From positions 86,972-150,971 of the forward strand of contig JAQSCO010000049.1 of assembly GCA_029945445.1 (NCBI GenBank): a stretch of DNA of 64,000 bases, read 5' to 3'. This DNA comes from Lacunisphaera sp. Lineage in GTDB: Bacteria; Verrucomicrobiota; Verrucomicrobiia; Opitutales; Opitutaceae. Below are positions 18,543-30,058 of the stretch, one piece after another. Under the pieces are notes generated by a model. The model worked only from the letters and a program-made list of their open reading frames with translations. It made no database searches and was not told the origin of the DNA. Position numbers and translations under genes: made by a program. Each line of letters starts with the position of its first letter. Position 1 is the stretch's first letter.

Positions 18543-21101
18543 TTAAGGTTTCACCACCAGCTGGACCCGCTGGGCCGCCTGGAAGTATTTCACCGCGAAT
18601 GCCCGCACGGCGTCGAGCGACACGGCGTCGACGCGGGCGTCGTAGGTGCGCCAGTCGTTGACCGGCAGGCCGTAGACGGCGTTCAGCCCCGCCTGCATGG
18701 CGCGCGCGGAATTGGTCTGCAGGCTCATGCGCTTGCCGGCCTTGAGGCGCACCTGGCAGCGGTGCAGTTCCTCGGCACCCACCTTGCCCGCCTGCACGCG
18801 CGCGATCTCGAGGTTCAGTTCCGCGATGACCTCCTCGTAACGCTGCGGGCTGGTGCCGGCGTAGAAATAAAACATCCCGGACCCGAGCCCGACGATGCGG
18901 CTCGAACGCACAAAGTAGGCCAGGCTCTTCTGCTCGCGCACGCGCTCGAACAGGTGCGATGACATGCCGCTGAACAGCTCGTCCATGACCTCGCTCACCG
19001 TGTAATCCGGCGCGAGCAGGCCCGGCCCGGGAAACGCCTGGAAGACGATCGCCTGCTGGCGGGGCTGGATCTCGGTGAAATCGCCGGCCTTGACCTTGAG
19101 CGGCGCCTTGGCCCGCGGCACCGCGCCCTTGGGCAACTGACCGAGGAAGGCCTTCAGCTTCGGCCCGAACGCCTTCGCGTCGAAGTCGCCCGCGACCGCC
19201 AGCACGGCGTTGCCCGCGACGGCCAGCCGGGCGTGCAGGGCGCGCAGGTCGGCGATCTGCATGGCCTTCAAGCCCGCCTCGTCGCCCCCGCTCTCGATGG
19301 CGAAGGGATGGGCGCCGAAGAATTTCTCGCGCATCTTTTTCCGACCGACCGTGACGACGTCGTCGAGGCTCTCCTTAAGCGCGGCGAGGGCCGACTCGCG
19401 CTCGACCTCGAGCCGGGCCGGCTTGAACGCCGGCCGGAGCACGGCGTCGGCGATCAGCTCGAGCGCGAGGCTGGCGTCGCCGGGCAGCACCTCGGCGGCG
19501 AGGCCAAAGCTGTTGTTGCCCGAGAACTCGCCGAAGCTGCCGCCGACCTCCTCGATGGCGCGCGCGACCTCCTCGGCCGAACGGCGCGTGGTGTCCTTGG
19601 CGAGTAGCGCGGCCATCAGCGCGGTCAGCCCGCGGCAGCCGGCCGGCTCGATCATCGGACCGCCGGCGAAGGCGAGGCGAAGGTGGAGATTGGGCAGCTG
19701 CTTGTTCGGCTGGAGCAGGAGCTTCGCGCCGTTGGGCAGATCGATCTCCTCAAAGTCGAGGGCGGCGGCGGGTCCGGCGACCAGTCCTCCGGCCGCGACG
19801 ACCGAGTCCTTGGGGTTCGACGACACGACCGTCAAACGCTCGGGCACGAGATAGGTGCGCATCACGCGCTGGAGCGCGGCGGGGGTCAGCGCGAAGAGGC
19901 GCTCGAAGTAGGTGCGGGTGTAGTTGATGTCGCCCACCACCACCTCGCCGGAACCGAGGCGCGAGGCCTGGCCGGACATGGTCTTGCGCATGTTGATCTC
20001 GGAAGTCACGGCCTGGCGCACGGCCTTCGCGAGCATCTTCGGGCTGATGCCCTTTTGCGCGATACGGTCGAGCTCGCGCCGGATGGCCGCCTCGGCGGCC
20101 ACGCGCTTGTCCGGGTCGGCCAGGTAGGAAATGTAGAACAGGCCGCTCGTGCCGGGGCTCCAGCTCATCGCGTCGATCGTGTGCACCAGCCGGGCTTTCT
20201 CGCGGATGCTTTGCCAGAGCAGCGAGCTGTCGCCGTGGCCGAGCACCATCGAGAGCAGGTCGAGCGCGGGGGCGTCGGGATGCGTGAGCCCGGGGATCTG
20301 CCAGCCGAGGCCGGCGCGGGAGACCTGCACGTCCTCGGCCAGGTGCATGTCGCGGCGCGAGAGCTGCGCGGACTCGTCCGGCACGAGCACAGGCGCAAGG
20401 CGCCCGCGCGGGCTTTTGCCGAAATGCTCCGCGATGGCCGCGCGCGTCGCCGCGGGGTCGAAGTCGCCGACGATGACCACCACGAGGTTGTTCGGCACGT
20501 AGCGGGCGCGGTAGTAGGCCAGCAGGTCGTCCCGCGTGCAGGCCGCAAAGACATCGCGGTGGCCGATGATGGGTTGCCGGTAGGGGTGCGTGCGGAACGC
20601 GGTCTCGAACAGCGCCTGCGCCAGGCGCTGGTCGGGATCGTCGAGGCACATGTCGATCTCGCGCAGGATGACTTCCTTTTCCTTGGCGACCTCCGCGGCG
20701 GGCAGCGTGGAGTGGAGCGTGGCGTCGGCGAGCAGGTCGAGGGCGACGGCGGTATGCGCGGCGGGCAAGTCGATGTAGTAGACGGTGCGGTCGAAGGTCG
20801 TGTAGGCGTTGATGTAGCCGCCGTGGGCCTGGACGGTCGCGGAAATCTCGCGGCCGGCGCGGCGCTCCGTGCCCTTGAAGAGCATGTGCTCGAGGTAGTG
20901 CGAGAGCCCGGCGCCGAGCGCCCCGCCCTCGTGGATGCTGCCGGTCTTCACCCACACTTGCACGGAACTGACGGGCGCGGCGGTGTCGCGCTTGAGCAGG
21001 ACCGTGAGGCCGTTGGGGAGCGTGTAGCGCTCGATGGCTTCGCGCCAGAGGTTCTCGAGCAGGGCGAGGTCGCGCGAGCGGACGGACGTAGGCTTGGGCA
21101 T
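18543..21101 (-). CDS. M16-family zinc peptidase, fused two-domain form
   Basis: An 852-residue protein holding two M16 halves. The N-terminal half has the inverted zinc motif HYLEH at 68-72 and the downstream ligand Glu148 (LREID), so it is catalytic. The C-terminal half, starting near 440 (IDLPNGAKLLLQPN), has the same fold pattern but no HxxEH, as in the inactive partner subunits. Many bacteria encode the two halves as separate genes. No signal peptide is evident. It probably degrades short peptides. The gene lies 19 bases downstream of the Minf_1886-like gene. Confidence 0.88.
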   Translation of the reverse strand: MPKPTSVRSRDLALLENLWREAIERYTLPNGLTVLLKRDTAAPVSSVQVWVKTGSIHEGGALGAGLSHYLEHMLFKGTERRAGREISATVQAHGGYINAYTTFDRTVYYIDLPAAHTAVALDLLADATLHSTLPAAEVAKEKEVILREIDMCLDDPDQRLAQALFETAFRTHPYRQPIIGHRDVFAACTRDDLLAYYRARYVPNNLVVVIVGDFDPAATRAAIAEHFGKSPRGRLAPVLVPDESAQLSRRDMHLAEDVQVSRAGLGWQIPGLTHPDAPALDLLSMVLGHGDSSLLWQSIREKARLVHTIDAMSWSPGTSGLFYISYLADPDKRVAAEAAIRRELDRIAQKGISPKMLAKAVRQAVTSEINMRKTMSGQASRLGSGEVVVGDINYTRTYFERLFALTPAALQRVMRTYLVPERLTVVSSNPKDSVVAAGGLVAGPAAALDFEEIDLPNGAKLLLQPNKQLPNLHLRLAFAGGPMIEPAGCRGLTALMAALLAKDTTRRSAEEVARAIEEVGGSFGEFSGNNSFGLAAEVLPGDASLALELIADAVLRPAFKPARLEVERESALAALKESLDDVVTVGRKKMREKFFGAHPFAIESGGDEAGLKAMQIADLRALHARLAVAGNAVLAVAGDFDAKAFGPKLKAFLGQLPKGAVPRAKAPLKVKAGDFTEIQPRQQAIVFQAFPGPGLLAPDYTVSEVMDELFSGMSSHLFERVREQKSLAYFVRSSRIVGLGSGMFYFYAGTSPQRYEEVIAELNLEIARVQAGKVGAEELHRCQVRLKAGKRMSLQTNSARAMQAGLNAVYGLPVNDWRTYDARVDAVSLDAVRAFAVKYFQAAQRVQLVVKP

Positions 21102-21120
21102 GAAGGTCGGCGAACGGGAC

Positions 21121-21552
21121 TCAGGCGGTGGCGGGCAGGCCGCCGCGGCCGCGGCGCGGGCGCGCCGGCACGAAGGGTTTCACAAAGGCCTCGTCGAAAT
21201 CGTAGAGATCCGCGAAGTCCTCGCGACGGTCGCTCTCGGTTTTGCTGAAGACATTATACTCGATCAGATTGAAGACGATGTCGCCGAAGTCCGCGCAGCG
21301 CGTGATGCCCCACAAGTTCAGCACGGTCTTGGTGAGCGGGCCGAACTGGTCGAGCGCATACGCCCGGATGCCCAGCAGCAACTCGGCGCCGGTGACATGC
21401 TGCGATTTGCCGGTGCGCTCGGGATTCTTCCGCTTCAGTTCCTTGACCGTGTGGTCGAGCGCCTGCCGCACAAAGGTGTAGGCCTTGCGGTCAAAACGGG
21501 CGTCCTCCTTGCAGATGAGCCCGACGATTTCGGAAAATTCCAAGTCTTGCAT
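21121..21552 (-). CDS. Minf_1886-family conserved protein
   Basis: A 143-residue protein with no signal or membrane segment. The sequence (FSEIVGLICKEDARFDRKAYTFVRQALDHTV, HVTGAELLLGIRAYALDQFGPLTKTVLNLWGI, CADFGDIVFNLIEYNVF) matches what I know as the Minf_1886 family, found in Verrucomicrobia and Planctomycetes. Function is unknown. The C-terminal tail is Arg/Gly-rich. A TTG five codons upstream is an alternative start; ATG was preferred. Confidence 0.75.
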   Translation of the reverse strand: MQDLEFSEIVGLICKEDARFDRKAYTFVRQALDHTVKELKRKNPERTGKSQHVTGAELLLGIRAYALDQFGPLTKTVLNLWGITRCADFGDIVFNLIEYNVFSKTESDRREDFADLYDFDEAFVKPFVPARPRRGRGGLPATA

Positions 21553-21741
21553 GAATTTCAGGCCCAATAGCTAGCACAGCCGGCGGCGGCTCGCAACCCT
21601 GCAGCCCGGACCCGCGGGCCGGTCATTGGGTAAAAGGGGATTTCGCACCGCGTCATTTCCTCCATGAATTGTGCCATTCAGGAAAACTTCAACTCGCAAT
21701 CTTACAGTTTTGCTGCATTAAGAAACAATCGCCCTCACCCC

Positions 21742-22269
21742 ATGATTGCCGCGACCCAGTCCAACCACCCCTTGGCTGCCAGCACCCAGCCGAGTCCTGC
21801 AGTTTCCCCCTTGGTCGAAGCCCGTGCCCGGATCCGTCAGGCCGGTATGCGCATCACCAGGCCCCGCATCGCGATCATCGAATCACTGTTGCGGCACGCC
21901 GGCCCGATCAGCATCGAGCGCATTCACCAGGACCTCGGCCCCACGATGTGCGACCTCGTGACGGTCTACCGCTGCCTGGCCGCGTTTGAGTCGCTCGACA
22001 TGGTGCGCCGCAGCTACCTGCACAACGGCACCTGCCTCTACGAACTCACGCTCGGCTCGACCCGCCACTACCACATCGTCTGCAAGTCCTGCGGTAATAC
22101 CGAGCGGGTGGATTACTTCTCCGTCGAGGGTATGGAAGGCATCGTCAAGGAGCGCGGCTACATCCACGTCAGCCACATCGTGGAGTTCTTCGGCATCTGC
22201 CCCGCGTGCCAGCAGGCCCGCCAGGCGCGCGGCACCAGCGTGACGGTTCCGGCCGAGAAGCGCATCTGA
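21742..22269 (+). CDS. Fur-family transcriptional regulator
   Basis: A 175-residue metalloregulator. The winged helix covers about 30-105 (MRITRPRIAIIESLLRHAGPISIERIH, DLVTVYRCLAAFESLDMV) and the dimerisation domain has HYHIVCKSCG and FGICPACQ, two CxxC pairs that bind structural zinc. The sensed metal (Fe, Zn, Mn or peroxide) cannot be told. The N-terminus is extended by about 30 residues compared with Fur. The frame continues upstream, but the ATG starting MIAATQ was chosen. A TCTTA-N14-TAAGA inverted repeat just upstream could be a weak operator. Confidence 0.85.
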   Translation: MIAATQSNHPLAASTQPSPAVSPLVEARARIRQAGMRITRPRIAIIESLLRHAGPISIERIHQDLGPTMCDLVTVYRCLAAFESLDMVRRSYLHNGTCLYELTLGSTRHYHIVCKSCGNTERVDYFSVEGMEGIVKERGYIHVSHIVEFFGICPACQQARQARGTSVTVPAEKRI

Positions 22270-22293
22270 GCCACCCCGTAAGTTCCGCCAGTG

Positions 22294-22319
22294 AGGCGCG
22301 GCCGAGGCCGCGCCTTTTT
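22294..22319 (+). terminator. Intrinsic terminator after the Fur-family gene
   Basis: A GC-rich stem GGCGCGGCC/GGCCGCGCC with a very short loop is followed by TTTTT. It lies 25 bases after the regulator's stop. The reverse strand has no T tract here. Confidence 0.75.
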
Positions 22320-22650
22320 ATTTCACCAAGGGATTCACCGCCCGCACCCACTCCGCGACCGGGGTGCCGCCCTCGAGGTGCTCGCGGCGGATGCGGTCGA
22401 AGCGCTCGGGCGTAACCTGCGCATACCACACGCCGTCGGGATAGACCACGAGCCACGGGCCGTCGTGGCACATGCGCAGGCACGCGGCCTTGGTGCGCAG
22501 CGCGGGAATGGCGTGCTCCTTGAGCGAGGCCTTCAGGTGCTCCCACGTTGCCAGCCCCTGCCCGGGCGCGCAGCAGTCGGGCCCGGTGCACAGGAAAAGG
22601 TGGCGGCGGGCCGCCGGCCCGCCGATCTCCTCGAAGGTCTTGGCGCCCAT
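22318..22650 (-). CDS. Thioredoxin-like 2Fe-2S ferredoxin
   Basis: A 110-residue protein of the (2Fe-2S) ferredoxin domain family. Four Cys are in the expected spacing: LCTGPDCCAPG near 20-28, then KAACLRMCHDGP near 55-62, followed by WLVVYPDGVWYAQVTPE. Such proteins carry electrons or regulate partners; none is named by context. The superoxide dismutase gene ends 7 bases upstream on the same strand, suggesting a redox-stress pair. Confidence 0.8.
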   Translation of the reverse strand: MGAKTFEEIGGPAARRHLFLCTGPDCCAPGQGLATWEHLKASLKEHAIPALRTKAACLRMCHDGPWLVVYPDGVWYAQVTPERFDRIRREHLEGGTPVAEWVRAVNPLVK

Positions 22651-22657
22651 GTCCGCC

Positions 22658-23401
22658 TCAGCCCTTCAGCGCGGCGGCGTAATTCGCCCCGGCCTGAGTC
22701 CAGTTCAGGACATTCCAGAACGCGGTGACGTAATCGGCCCGGCGGTTCTGGTAGTGCAGGTAATAGGCGTGCTCCCACACATCGAGGCCGAGGACGGGCT
22801 TCGCGCCGTCGCTCAGCGGGGAATCCTGGTTGGCCGTCGAGTGAATCTGCAGCTTGCCATCCTTGAGGCTGAGCCACGCCCAGCCGCTGCCGAAGCGCTT
22901 CAGCGCGGCGTCGGTAAACGCCTTCTTGAAATCATCGGCCGAGCCGAAGGATTTGGTGACCGCCTCGCTGAGCGCGCCCGCCGGCGCGCCGCCGCCCGGC
23001 GCCAGCAAGGGCCAGAAAAAGCTGTGGTTCACGTGCCCGCCCGCGTTGTTGCGGAGACCGGTGCGGAGGGGCCCTTCCGGCAGGCTCGCGAGATCGCGCA
23101 CGAGCGCCTCGGGCCCGCGCGCGAGCAGGTCGGCGTGCCCCTCGAGCAGCTTCTGCGCGTTCGTGATGTAGGCCTGGTGGTGCTTCGTGTGGTGAATCTC
23201 CATCGTCTTCGCGTCGATGTGCGGCTCGAGCGCGGCGTAGGCGAAGGGCAGCTTGGGGAGCTCCCACCCGAGGGCGGGAGCGACCGCCGGGGCCTCGGCG
23301 GCGGCGGTTTTCGTCAGACCCAGACCGGCGACTAGCGCACCGGTCCCGATAATCTTCAACGCCTCGCGGCGGGACATGGGGGTATCATTGCCAGCATTCA
23401 T
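22658..23401 (-). CDS. Fe/Mn superoxide dismutase with Tat signal
   Basis: About 247 residues. The N-terminus has a twin-arginine signal ([20 protein letters not shown]), so the enzyme should be exported folded. The mature part is a full Fe/Mn SOD with metal ligands in [20 protein letters not shown], and [12 protein letters not shown]. It removes superoxide in the periplasm or at the cell surface. Three in-frame ATGs are possible; I chose the middle one. Paired with the 2Fe-2S ferredoxin gene downstream. Metal preference cannot be decided. Confidence 0.88.
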   Translation of the reverse strand: MNAGNDTPMSRREALKIIGTGALVAGLGLTKTAAAEAPAVAPALGWELPKLPFAYAALEPHIDAKTMEIHHTKHHQAYITNAQKLLEGHADLLARGPEALVRDLASLPEGPLRTGLRNNAGGHVNHSFFWPLLAPGGGAPAGALSEAVTKSFGSADDFKKAFTDAALKRFGSGWAWLSLKDGKLQIHSTANQDSPLSDGAKPVLGLDVWEHAYYLHYQNRRADYVTAFWNVLNWTQAGANYAAALKG

Positions 23402-23457
23402 GCCTGTCAGCATGTCCGGAAATCCCGCCAGTGCAAGAGGCGGGATTGCGCCGGCCG

Positions 23458-24896
23458 CTAGCCAATCTGCTTGCGCACGATCTCGTCGACGAGCTGCGGG
23501 TTGGCCTTGCCGGCGGAGGCTTTCATGATGGCACCCTTGATGGCGTTGAGCGCCTTCTCATTGCCGGTCTTGAATCCCTCGACGGCCTTCGGGTTCGCGG
23601 CAATGGCGTCGGCCACCCATTTCTCCAGCTCACCCGTGTCAGTGGACTGCTGCAGGCCCTTGCGGCCCACGATGGCCTCCGGCAACTCGCCGGTCGCGAA
23701 CATCTCTACGAAGACCTCCTTGGCGATGTTGTTGGAGATCACGCCCGTCTCAACCAGTTGCACCAGGCCGGCGACGTGCGCGGGCTTGATCTTGCTGCCG
23801 GCGAGCACCAGGTGCGCCGCGGTGAGCTCGCGCTGGAGGTCGTTGGCGATCCAGTTCGCCGCGGCCTGGGGCTTGCCGCACAGCCGGGCCGCTGCCTCGA
23901 AGAAAACGCCCAGCGGCAGCTGCGGCACGAGCACGGCGGTGAGCGTGTAGGGCAGTTGGAACTGCTCCAGGTAGCGGCGCTGCCGGTCGAAGAGCCCCTC
24001 GGGCACGGTGGCGCGGATCGCCGCCAGCCAGGCGTCGTCCACCTTCACGGGCATCAGGTCGGGATCGGGGAAGTAGCGGTAGTCGTGCGCCATCTCCTTC
24101 GAGCGCATGGCGGTCGAGGTGCCGGCCTCGCCGTCGTATTGCCGGGTCTCCTGCACGATGGTGCCGCCGCCCTCGACGACGGCGGTCTGCCGGCGGATCT
24201 CGTGGGCGATGCCGTCGCGGACGAAAGAGATGGAGTTGAGATTCTTCAGCTCGACCTTCGTGCCGAGCTTGGTTTCGCCGACGGGGCGGATCGAGATGTT
24301 GGCGTCACAGCGGAGCTGCCCCTTCTCCATGTCGCAGTCGGAGACGTCGCCCTGCACCAGCGTGAGGCGCAGCACGGTCAGGAACGCAAACGCCTCGTCG
24401 GCGCTGTGCAGCGCGGGCTCGGACACGATCTCCATCAGCGGCGTGCCGGCGCGGTTGTAGTCCACCAGCGACTCATGCGCGCCGTGCGTGAGCTTGCCGA
24501 CATCCTCCTCGAGGTGGATGCGGGTGAGCGGGATTTTTTTGTGCTCGCCCATGATGTTGCGCGCCGGACCGGGCAGCTCGATCTCGACGGCGCCGCGCCG
24601 GCAGATGGGCTGGTCGTATTGGGAGATCTGGTAGTTCTTCGGCGAGTCCGGGTAGAAATAGTTTTTGCGGTCCCATTTGCAGACCGGCGCGATATCGCAG
24701 CCGAGCATGAGCCCGGCCTTGATGATCTTGTCGAGCGCCTCCTTGTTCATCACCGGCAACGCGCCGGGCAGCGCGAGCACGACGGGGTCGGTCAGCGTGT
24801 TCTCCGGCTGGCCGTAGCCGGCGGCGACGCGGGTGAACATCTTCGACGCCGTGCGGAGCTGGACGTGGACCTCGAGGCCGATGACTGCTTCGTATT

Positions 24897-24900
<4 letters not shown>
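23458..24900 (-). CDS. gatB: Asp/Glu-tRNA(Asn/Gln) amidotransferase subunit B
   Basis: A 480-residue GatB, the kinase and tRNA-binding subunit of GatCAB, which converts Glu-tRNA(Gln) and Asp-tRNA(Asn) to the amidated forms. Signatures: [15 protein letters not shown] at the start, [18 protein letters not shown], the LEEDVGKL loop and [13 protein letters not shown], with the helical and YqeY-like tail at the C-terminus. It overlaps gatA by four bases (ATGA). The upstream open frame on this strand is antisense-free but lies inside gatA and was rejected. Confidence 0.96.
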
Positions 24901-26369
<1,469 letters not shown>

Positions 26370-26372
26370 CGC

Positions 26373-26663
26373 CTACTCCACCACTTTGGGCACCACGATC
26401 AGGTTGTCCCGTTGCGCCGGGGCGTTCTGCAGGGCCGCCCCGACCGGCAGTCCGGGCTGCGCGACATCGGCCGCCCAGACGTTGTAGACCGGCGCGGCGT
26501 GGGCCATCGGCTCGACGCCCGTCACCTCCACCTGCTTGAGCTTCTCGACGTAGTGCAGGATGTCGCCGAGCTGCTGGGCAAACTTGCCCTTCTCGGCGTC
26601 GGTCAGCGCGAGGCGGGCGAGGTTTGCCACATAGTTGATGTCGAGGTCGGGGGCCGGGTTCAT
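26373..26663 (-). CDS. gatC: Asp/Glu-tRNA(Asn/Gln) amidotransferase subunit C
   Basis: A 96-residue GatC that wraps around and stabilises GatA-GatB. Typical features: YVANLARLALTDAEKGKFAQQLGDILHYVEKL, VEPMAHAAPVYNV, and the C-terminal PAQRDNLIVVPKVVE. The ATG beginning MNPAPDLDINYVANL was preferred to a frame running 57 codons further upstream, which crosses the promoter and the divergent gene. First gene of the operon. Confidence 0.93.
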   Translation of the reverse strand: MNPAPDLDINYVANLARLALTDAEKGKFAQQLGDILHYVEKLKQVEVTGVEPMAHAAPVYNVWAADVAQPGLPVGAALQNAPAQRDNLIVVPKVVE

Positions 26664-26775
26664 GGGAGGTCGGGTGCGCCCCTCAGGGATGCGACGGAAC
26701 AGCGGGTTGGCAACCGGCAAAAAAAGCGGCGCGACCAGACTTGAATACGGGCTATTTGTGCCGTAACGGTCTGCT

Positions 26776-27555
26776 GTGCTGCTATTCAAAAAGATCCTCA
26801 ACTTCAGCAAGGAAGCGGTCGCGGCCGGCGACAAGCGCCAGGCTGAACGCTATGCCGTCGGCCAGAGTTTCCCCTTCAAGTCCGTGATGACCCTCGTCGG
26901 GCACGACGGCGATGGCAACCCCATCCCCAACTCGGACAAAAGCCAGGACTGGGCGGGCCGGCTGGCCAACATCTCCGCCACCGGCGCCAGCATGCAGATG
27001 CACTCCGCGGCCGTCGCCATCCGGGGCGAGCCCTGCCGTTTCAAGCTGAGTCTCGACAGCTACCTGATCGAGATCCCCAGCACCGTCGCCTTCTTCCGCT
27101 TCTATCCCCAATACGCACTCTGCGGATTCTCGTTCAACTTCCCGGACTTCGAGGTCCAGAAGTCCTACCTGCAGATCCTCGAGCCGGTGTCGCTCGGCGC
27201 CTCACTGGCCGTGGTGGATCCCAAGACGATCAAGCAGGACATCGAGGGCCTGACCAAGGAACAATATGCCGGGGACAAGGCCTCGCGGCTCACCGTCTGG
27301 CGCGACGCGGACGGCGGCATCAACAGCTTTGATTTTCGGATGAACGATTACTCGGTGCGCTGGGCCCACGGCATGACCGAGGTGCAGACGGCGGCGGTCG
27401 AAATCAAGGCCAGCGGCAAGAAGGGCCTCTCCGGCCTGACCCCGACGCAGCGGGAGGAAGTGCACTGGCTGTTCTGCCTCGCGGTGCCCAACATCGCCAA
27501 GGCTGTGCCGCTCGACGTGCGCAAGTTCCTCAGCCAGCTGGTAACCGTCAGCTGA
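26776..27555 (+). CDS. PilZ-like domain protein
   Basis: A 259-residue cytoplasmic protein. The N-terminal half has the elements of a PilZ c-di-GMP binding domain: an Arg-rich start (DKRQAERYAVG, matching RxxxR) and LANISATGASMQ (matching [D/N]xSxxG), followed by beta strands. The C-terminal 120 residues are a separate domain without recognised motif. The start is GTG. It diverges from gatCAB. c-di-GMP binding is inferred from two motifs only. Confidence 0.6.
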   Translation: MLLFKKILNFSKEAVAAGDKRQAERYAVGQSFPFKSVMTLVGHDGDGNPIPNSDKSQDWAGRLANISATGASMQMHSAAVAIRGEPCRFKLSLDSYLIEIPSTVAFFRFYPQYALCGFSFNFPDFEVQKSYLQILEPVSLGASLAVVDPKTIKQDIEGLTKEQYAGDKASRLTVWRDADGGINSFDFRMNDYSVRWAHGMTEVQTAAVEIKASGKKGLSGLTPTQREEVHWLFCLAVPNIAKAVPLDVRKFLSQLVTVS

Positions 27556-27573
27556 ACCAACCGCGGTGCCCGC

Positions 27574-30048
27574 TCAGGCGCGCACGCTGAGCGTGCCGTC
27601 GGCGGCGATGTCCTGCTGGATCTTCACGAACGCCGCGTTCACCTCGTCGTCCGTCAGCGTGCGTTCCGCGGAGCGGAACGACAGCGAGAACGCCAGGCTC
27701 TTCTTCCCTTCCGGCAAACCGGCGCCGGTATAAAGGTCAAACAGCTCCACGGCCTCGACGCTGAACGTCGCGCCCGTGGCCGTCGCACTCGTCGCCGCCC
27801 GCGCGACCGTGAGCAGCTGGGCGCGCACCTCGCCGGCAGGGCGGGCGGCGGCGGCGACCAGCGCGATGTCGCGCAGCGCCGCGGGAAACAGGCTGAAGTT
27901 CTGGTAGCGCGGATGCGCGCCCGCCGCGGCGAGCTTGCCCGGGAGGATGGCAAACATGCCGGCCCACACCTGGCCCTCGACGCCGGCGGCGCGGACCATG
28001 GCGAGGTTCAGCAGGCCGAAGCGGGCGGTCCAGCCGTCCTTCATCTCGCCGGCGGCGGCCGAGTGGCCCTCCTGCCAGCCCCAGAACGCGCCGCGCACCG
28101 GCACGAGCTCGGCGCGGCCGAGGTCGATGCCCGCCGCCGCCGCGAGGATGCCCATCTGGTGCTTCACCGTGTAGAAATCCGGCGCGGGCCGCGCGAGCCA
28201 CACGCGGTCCTGCGGGTTGTGGCAGAGGACAAAGCCGACGCCCACGCACTCCTGCACCGTGCCGCTGAGCTCCATGAACACGCGGCCGGTCTCGAACAGG
28301 CGGGACACCGCGACACCGCGCGACTGGTTCAGCTTGAGCGAATCGAGGATGCCGAGCACGAGCGTCGGCCGCAGGTGCGACTGGTCATCGACGAACGGAT
28401 TGCTCAGTCCCAGCTCCTCCGCGGACGCGTCCGAAACCCAGGTGGCAAGCTCCGAGCGGGCGCGCAGCGTGTAGTTGACGACCTCGTGGAAGTCCTGGCC
28501 GACGAGATGGTCCGTGACCTTGCGGTTGAAGAGGACGATCGGGTCATCGTCACCGTCGATGAGCGCCGGGCCGGCGCAGGTCGCGGGCGGCACGCGGTCG
28601 GTGCCGTAGATGCGCAGGACTTCCTCGACGAGATCGATGGGCCGGTCGAGGTCGGAGCGGTAGCTCGGGATCCTGACGGTCCACTCGATGCCTTTTGGCG
28701 TGTCGTGCTCGGCGGTGATGCGGAGGTTGAGGCCGATCAGCGCGTCGCGCATCTCGTCGTCGGTGATATCGAAGCCGATCTTCGCCCGGATGTAATTGGG
28801 CGTGACCTTGATCTCGCGCGACCAAGGCCGGTCGCGGCCGACCTTGAAGACGGGGCTGACCACGGTGCCGCCGGCGGTTTCGAGAATGAGGTCGAGGGCG
28901 CGGTAGGCCGCCTCGACCGTGCCGTGCGGATCCACGCCGCGCTCGAAGCGGTAGGCGGAATCGGAGGAGAGCCCGAGGCGCCGGGAGGTCCAGCGGATGG
29001 ACGACGGGCGGAAATACGCGGACTCGAGCACGATGTCGGTCGTGGTGTCGTCCACCCCGGCGTCCGCGCCGCCCATGATGCCGGCGACGACGAGCGGGCG
29101 CTCGGCGTCGGCGATGACGAGCATGCGGCCGTTGAGGGTGCGCTCCTTGCCGTCGAGCGTGACGAGCTTCTCGTTGTCGGCGGCGCGACGGACGATGATC
29201 TGGCGGCCGCGGATCTTCTTCGCGTCGAAGACGTGCAGCGGCTGGCCGAGCTCGAGCATGACGTAGTTGCCCACGTCGACGAGATTGTTGATCGGGCGCA
29301 GGCCGACGGCCTTGAGGCGCTCCTGCATCCAGGCGGGGCTCGGGCCGACCTTCACGCCGGTGACGGCGATGCCGACGTAGAGCGGGCAGTCCTCGGCCGC
29401 GTCGACACGGATGCCGGCGAGGAGGTCGGGGCGCGGGGCGCCGTCGGGTTTGCCGCGGAACTTGATCTCGGGAAAACGGACATCGTATTTGAGCCACGCG
29501 GCGAGCTCGCGCGCGAAGCCGATGTGGTTGAGCACGTCGGGCCGGTTGGGCGTGACCTCGATGTCGAGGATGGTGTCGCCACCCGGCAGCGCCTCGTTGA
29601 TCGGCAGGCCGATGACGGCCGCCGGATCGAGAATGAGCAGGCCGGCGTGGTCGCCGCCGAGGCCGAGCTCGTCGGTGGCGCACATCATGCCGTCGGACTG
29701 CTGGCCGCGGATCTTGGACTGCTTGATCTTGAAGTCACCCGGCAGGACGGCCCCGGGCAGCGCCACGACCACGCGGTTGCCCGGGTCGCAGTTGGGCGCG
29801 CCGCACACGATGGTGCGTACGCCGCCGTGCGCTGCGCCCACGTCGACGGTGCAGACGGAGAGCTTGTCGGCGTTGGGGTGCTTGGCGCGCGTCTGGATCT
29901 CGCCGACGACGACGTTGGTCAGCGGCGGGAGCGCGGTGCTCTCCACACCCTCGACCTCGAAGCCGAGGAAGGTGACGGCGCGCTGCAGCTCCTCAATGGA
30001 GGAGTAGACGCGGACATATTGTTTCAGCCAGTTGAGGGAAATCTTCAT
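27574..30048 (-). CDS. pheT: Phenylalanyl-tRNA synthetase beta subunit
   Basis: An 824-residue PheT of bacterial length. Order: N-terminal MKISLNWLKQYV, tRNA-binding EMAP-like domain (about 40-150, TRAKHPNADKLSVC), B3/4 editing domain (about 220-390), B5 domain (about 405-480, TPNYIRAKIGFDI), catalytic-like module, and a C-terminal ferredoxin-like anticodon-binding domain (SFRSAERTLTDDEVNAAF). It works as an alpha2-beta2 tetramer with PheS, whose gene ends 10 bases upstream. Confidence 0.97.
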   Translation of the reverse strand: MKISLNWLKQYVRVYSSIEELQRAVTFLGFEVEGVESTALPPLTNVVVGEIQTRAKHPNADKLSVCTVDVGAAHGGVRTIVCGAPNCDPGNRVVVALPGAVLPGDFKIKQSKIRGQQSDGMMCATDELGLGGDHAGLLILDPAAVIGLPINEALPGGDTILDIEVTPNRPDVLNHIGFARELAAWLKYDVRFPEIKFRGKPDGAPRPDLLAGIRVDAAEDCPLYVGIAVTGVKVGPSPAWMQERLKAVGLRPINNLVDVGNYVMLELGQPLHVFDAKKIRGRQIIVRRAADNEKLVTLDGKERTLNGRMLVIADAERPLVVAGIMGGADAGVDDTTTDIVLESAYFRPSSIRWTSRRLGLSSDSAYRFERGVDPHGTVEAAYRALDLILETAGGTVVSPVFKVGRDRPWSREIKVTPNYIRAKIGFDITDDEMRDALIGLNLRITAEHDTPKGIEWTVRIPSYRSDLDRPIDLVEEVLRIYGTDRVPPATCAGPALIDGDDDPIVLFNRKVTDHLVGQDFHEVVNYTLRARSELATWVSDASAEELGLSNPFVDDQSHLRPTLVLGILDSLKLNQSRGVAVSRLFETGRVFMELSGTVQECVGVGFVLCHNPQDRVWLARPAPDFYTVKHQMGILAAAAGIDLGRAELVPVRGAFWGWQEGHSAAAGEMKDGWTARFGLLNLAMVRAAGVEGQVWAGMFAILPGKLAAAGAHPRYQNFSLFPAALRDIALVAAAARPAGEVRAQLLTVARAATSATATGATFSVEAVELFDLYTGAGLPEGKKSLAFSLSFRSAERTLTDDEVNAAFVKIQQDIAADGTLSVRA

Positions 30049-30058
30049 CGCGGCGGGC

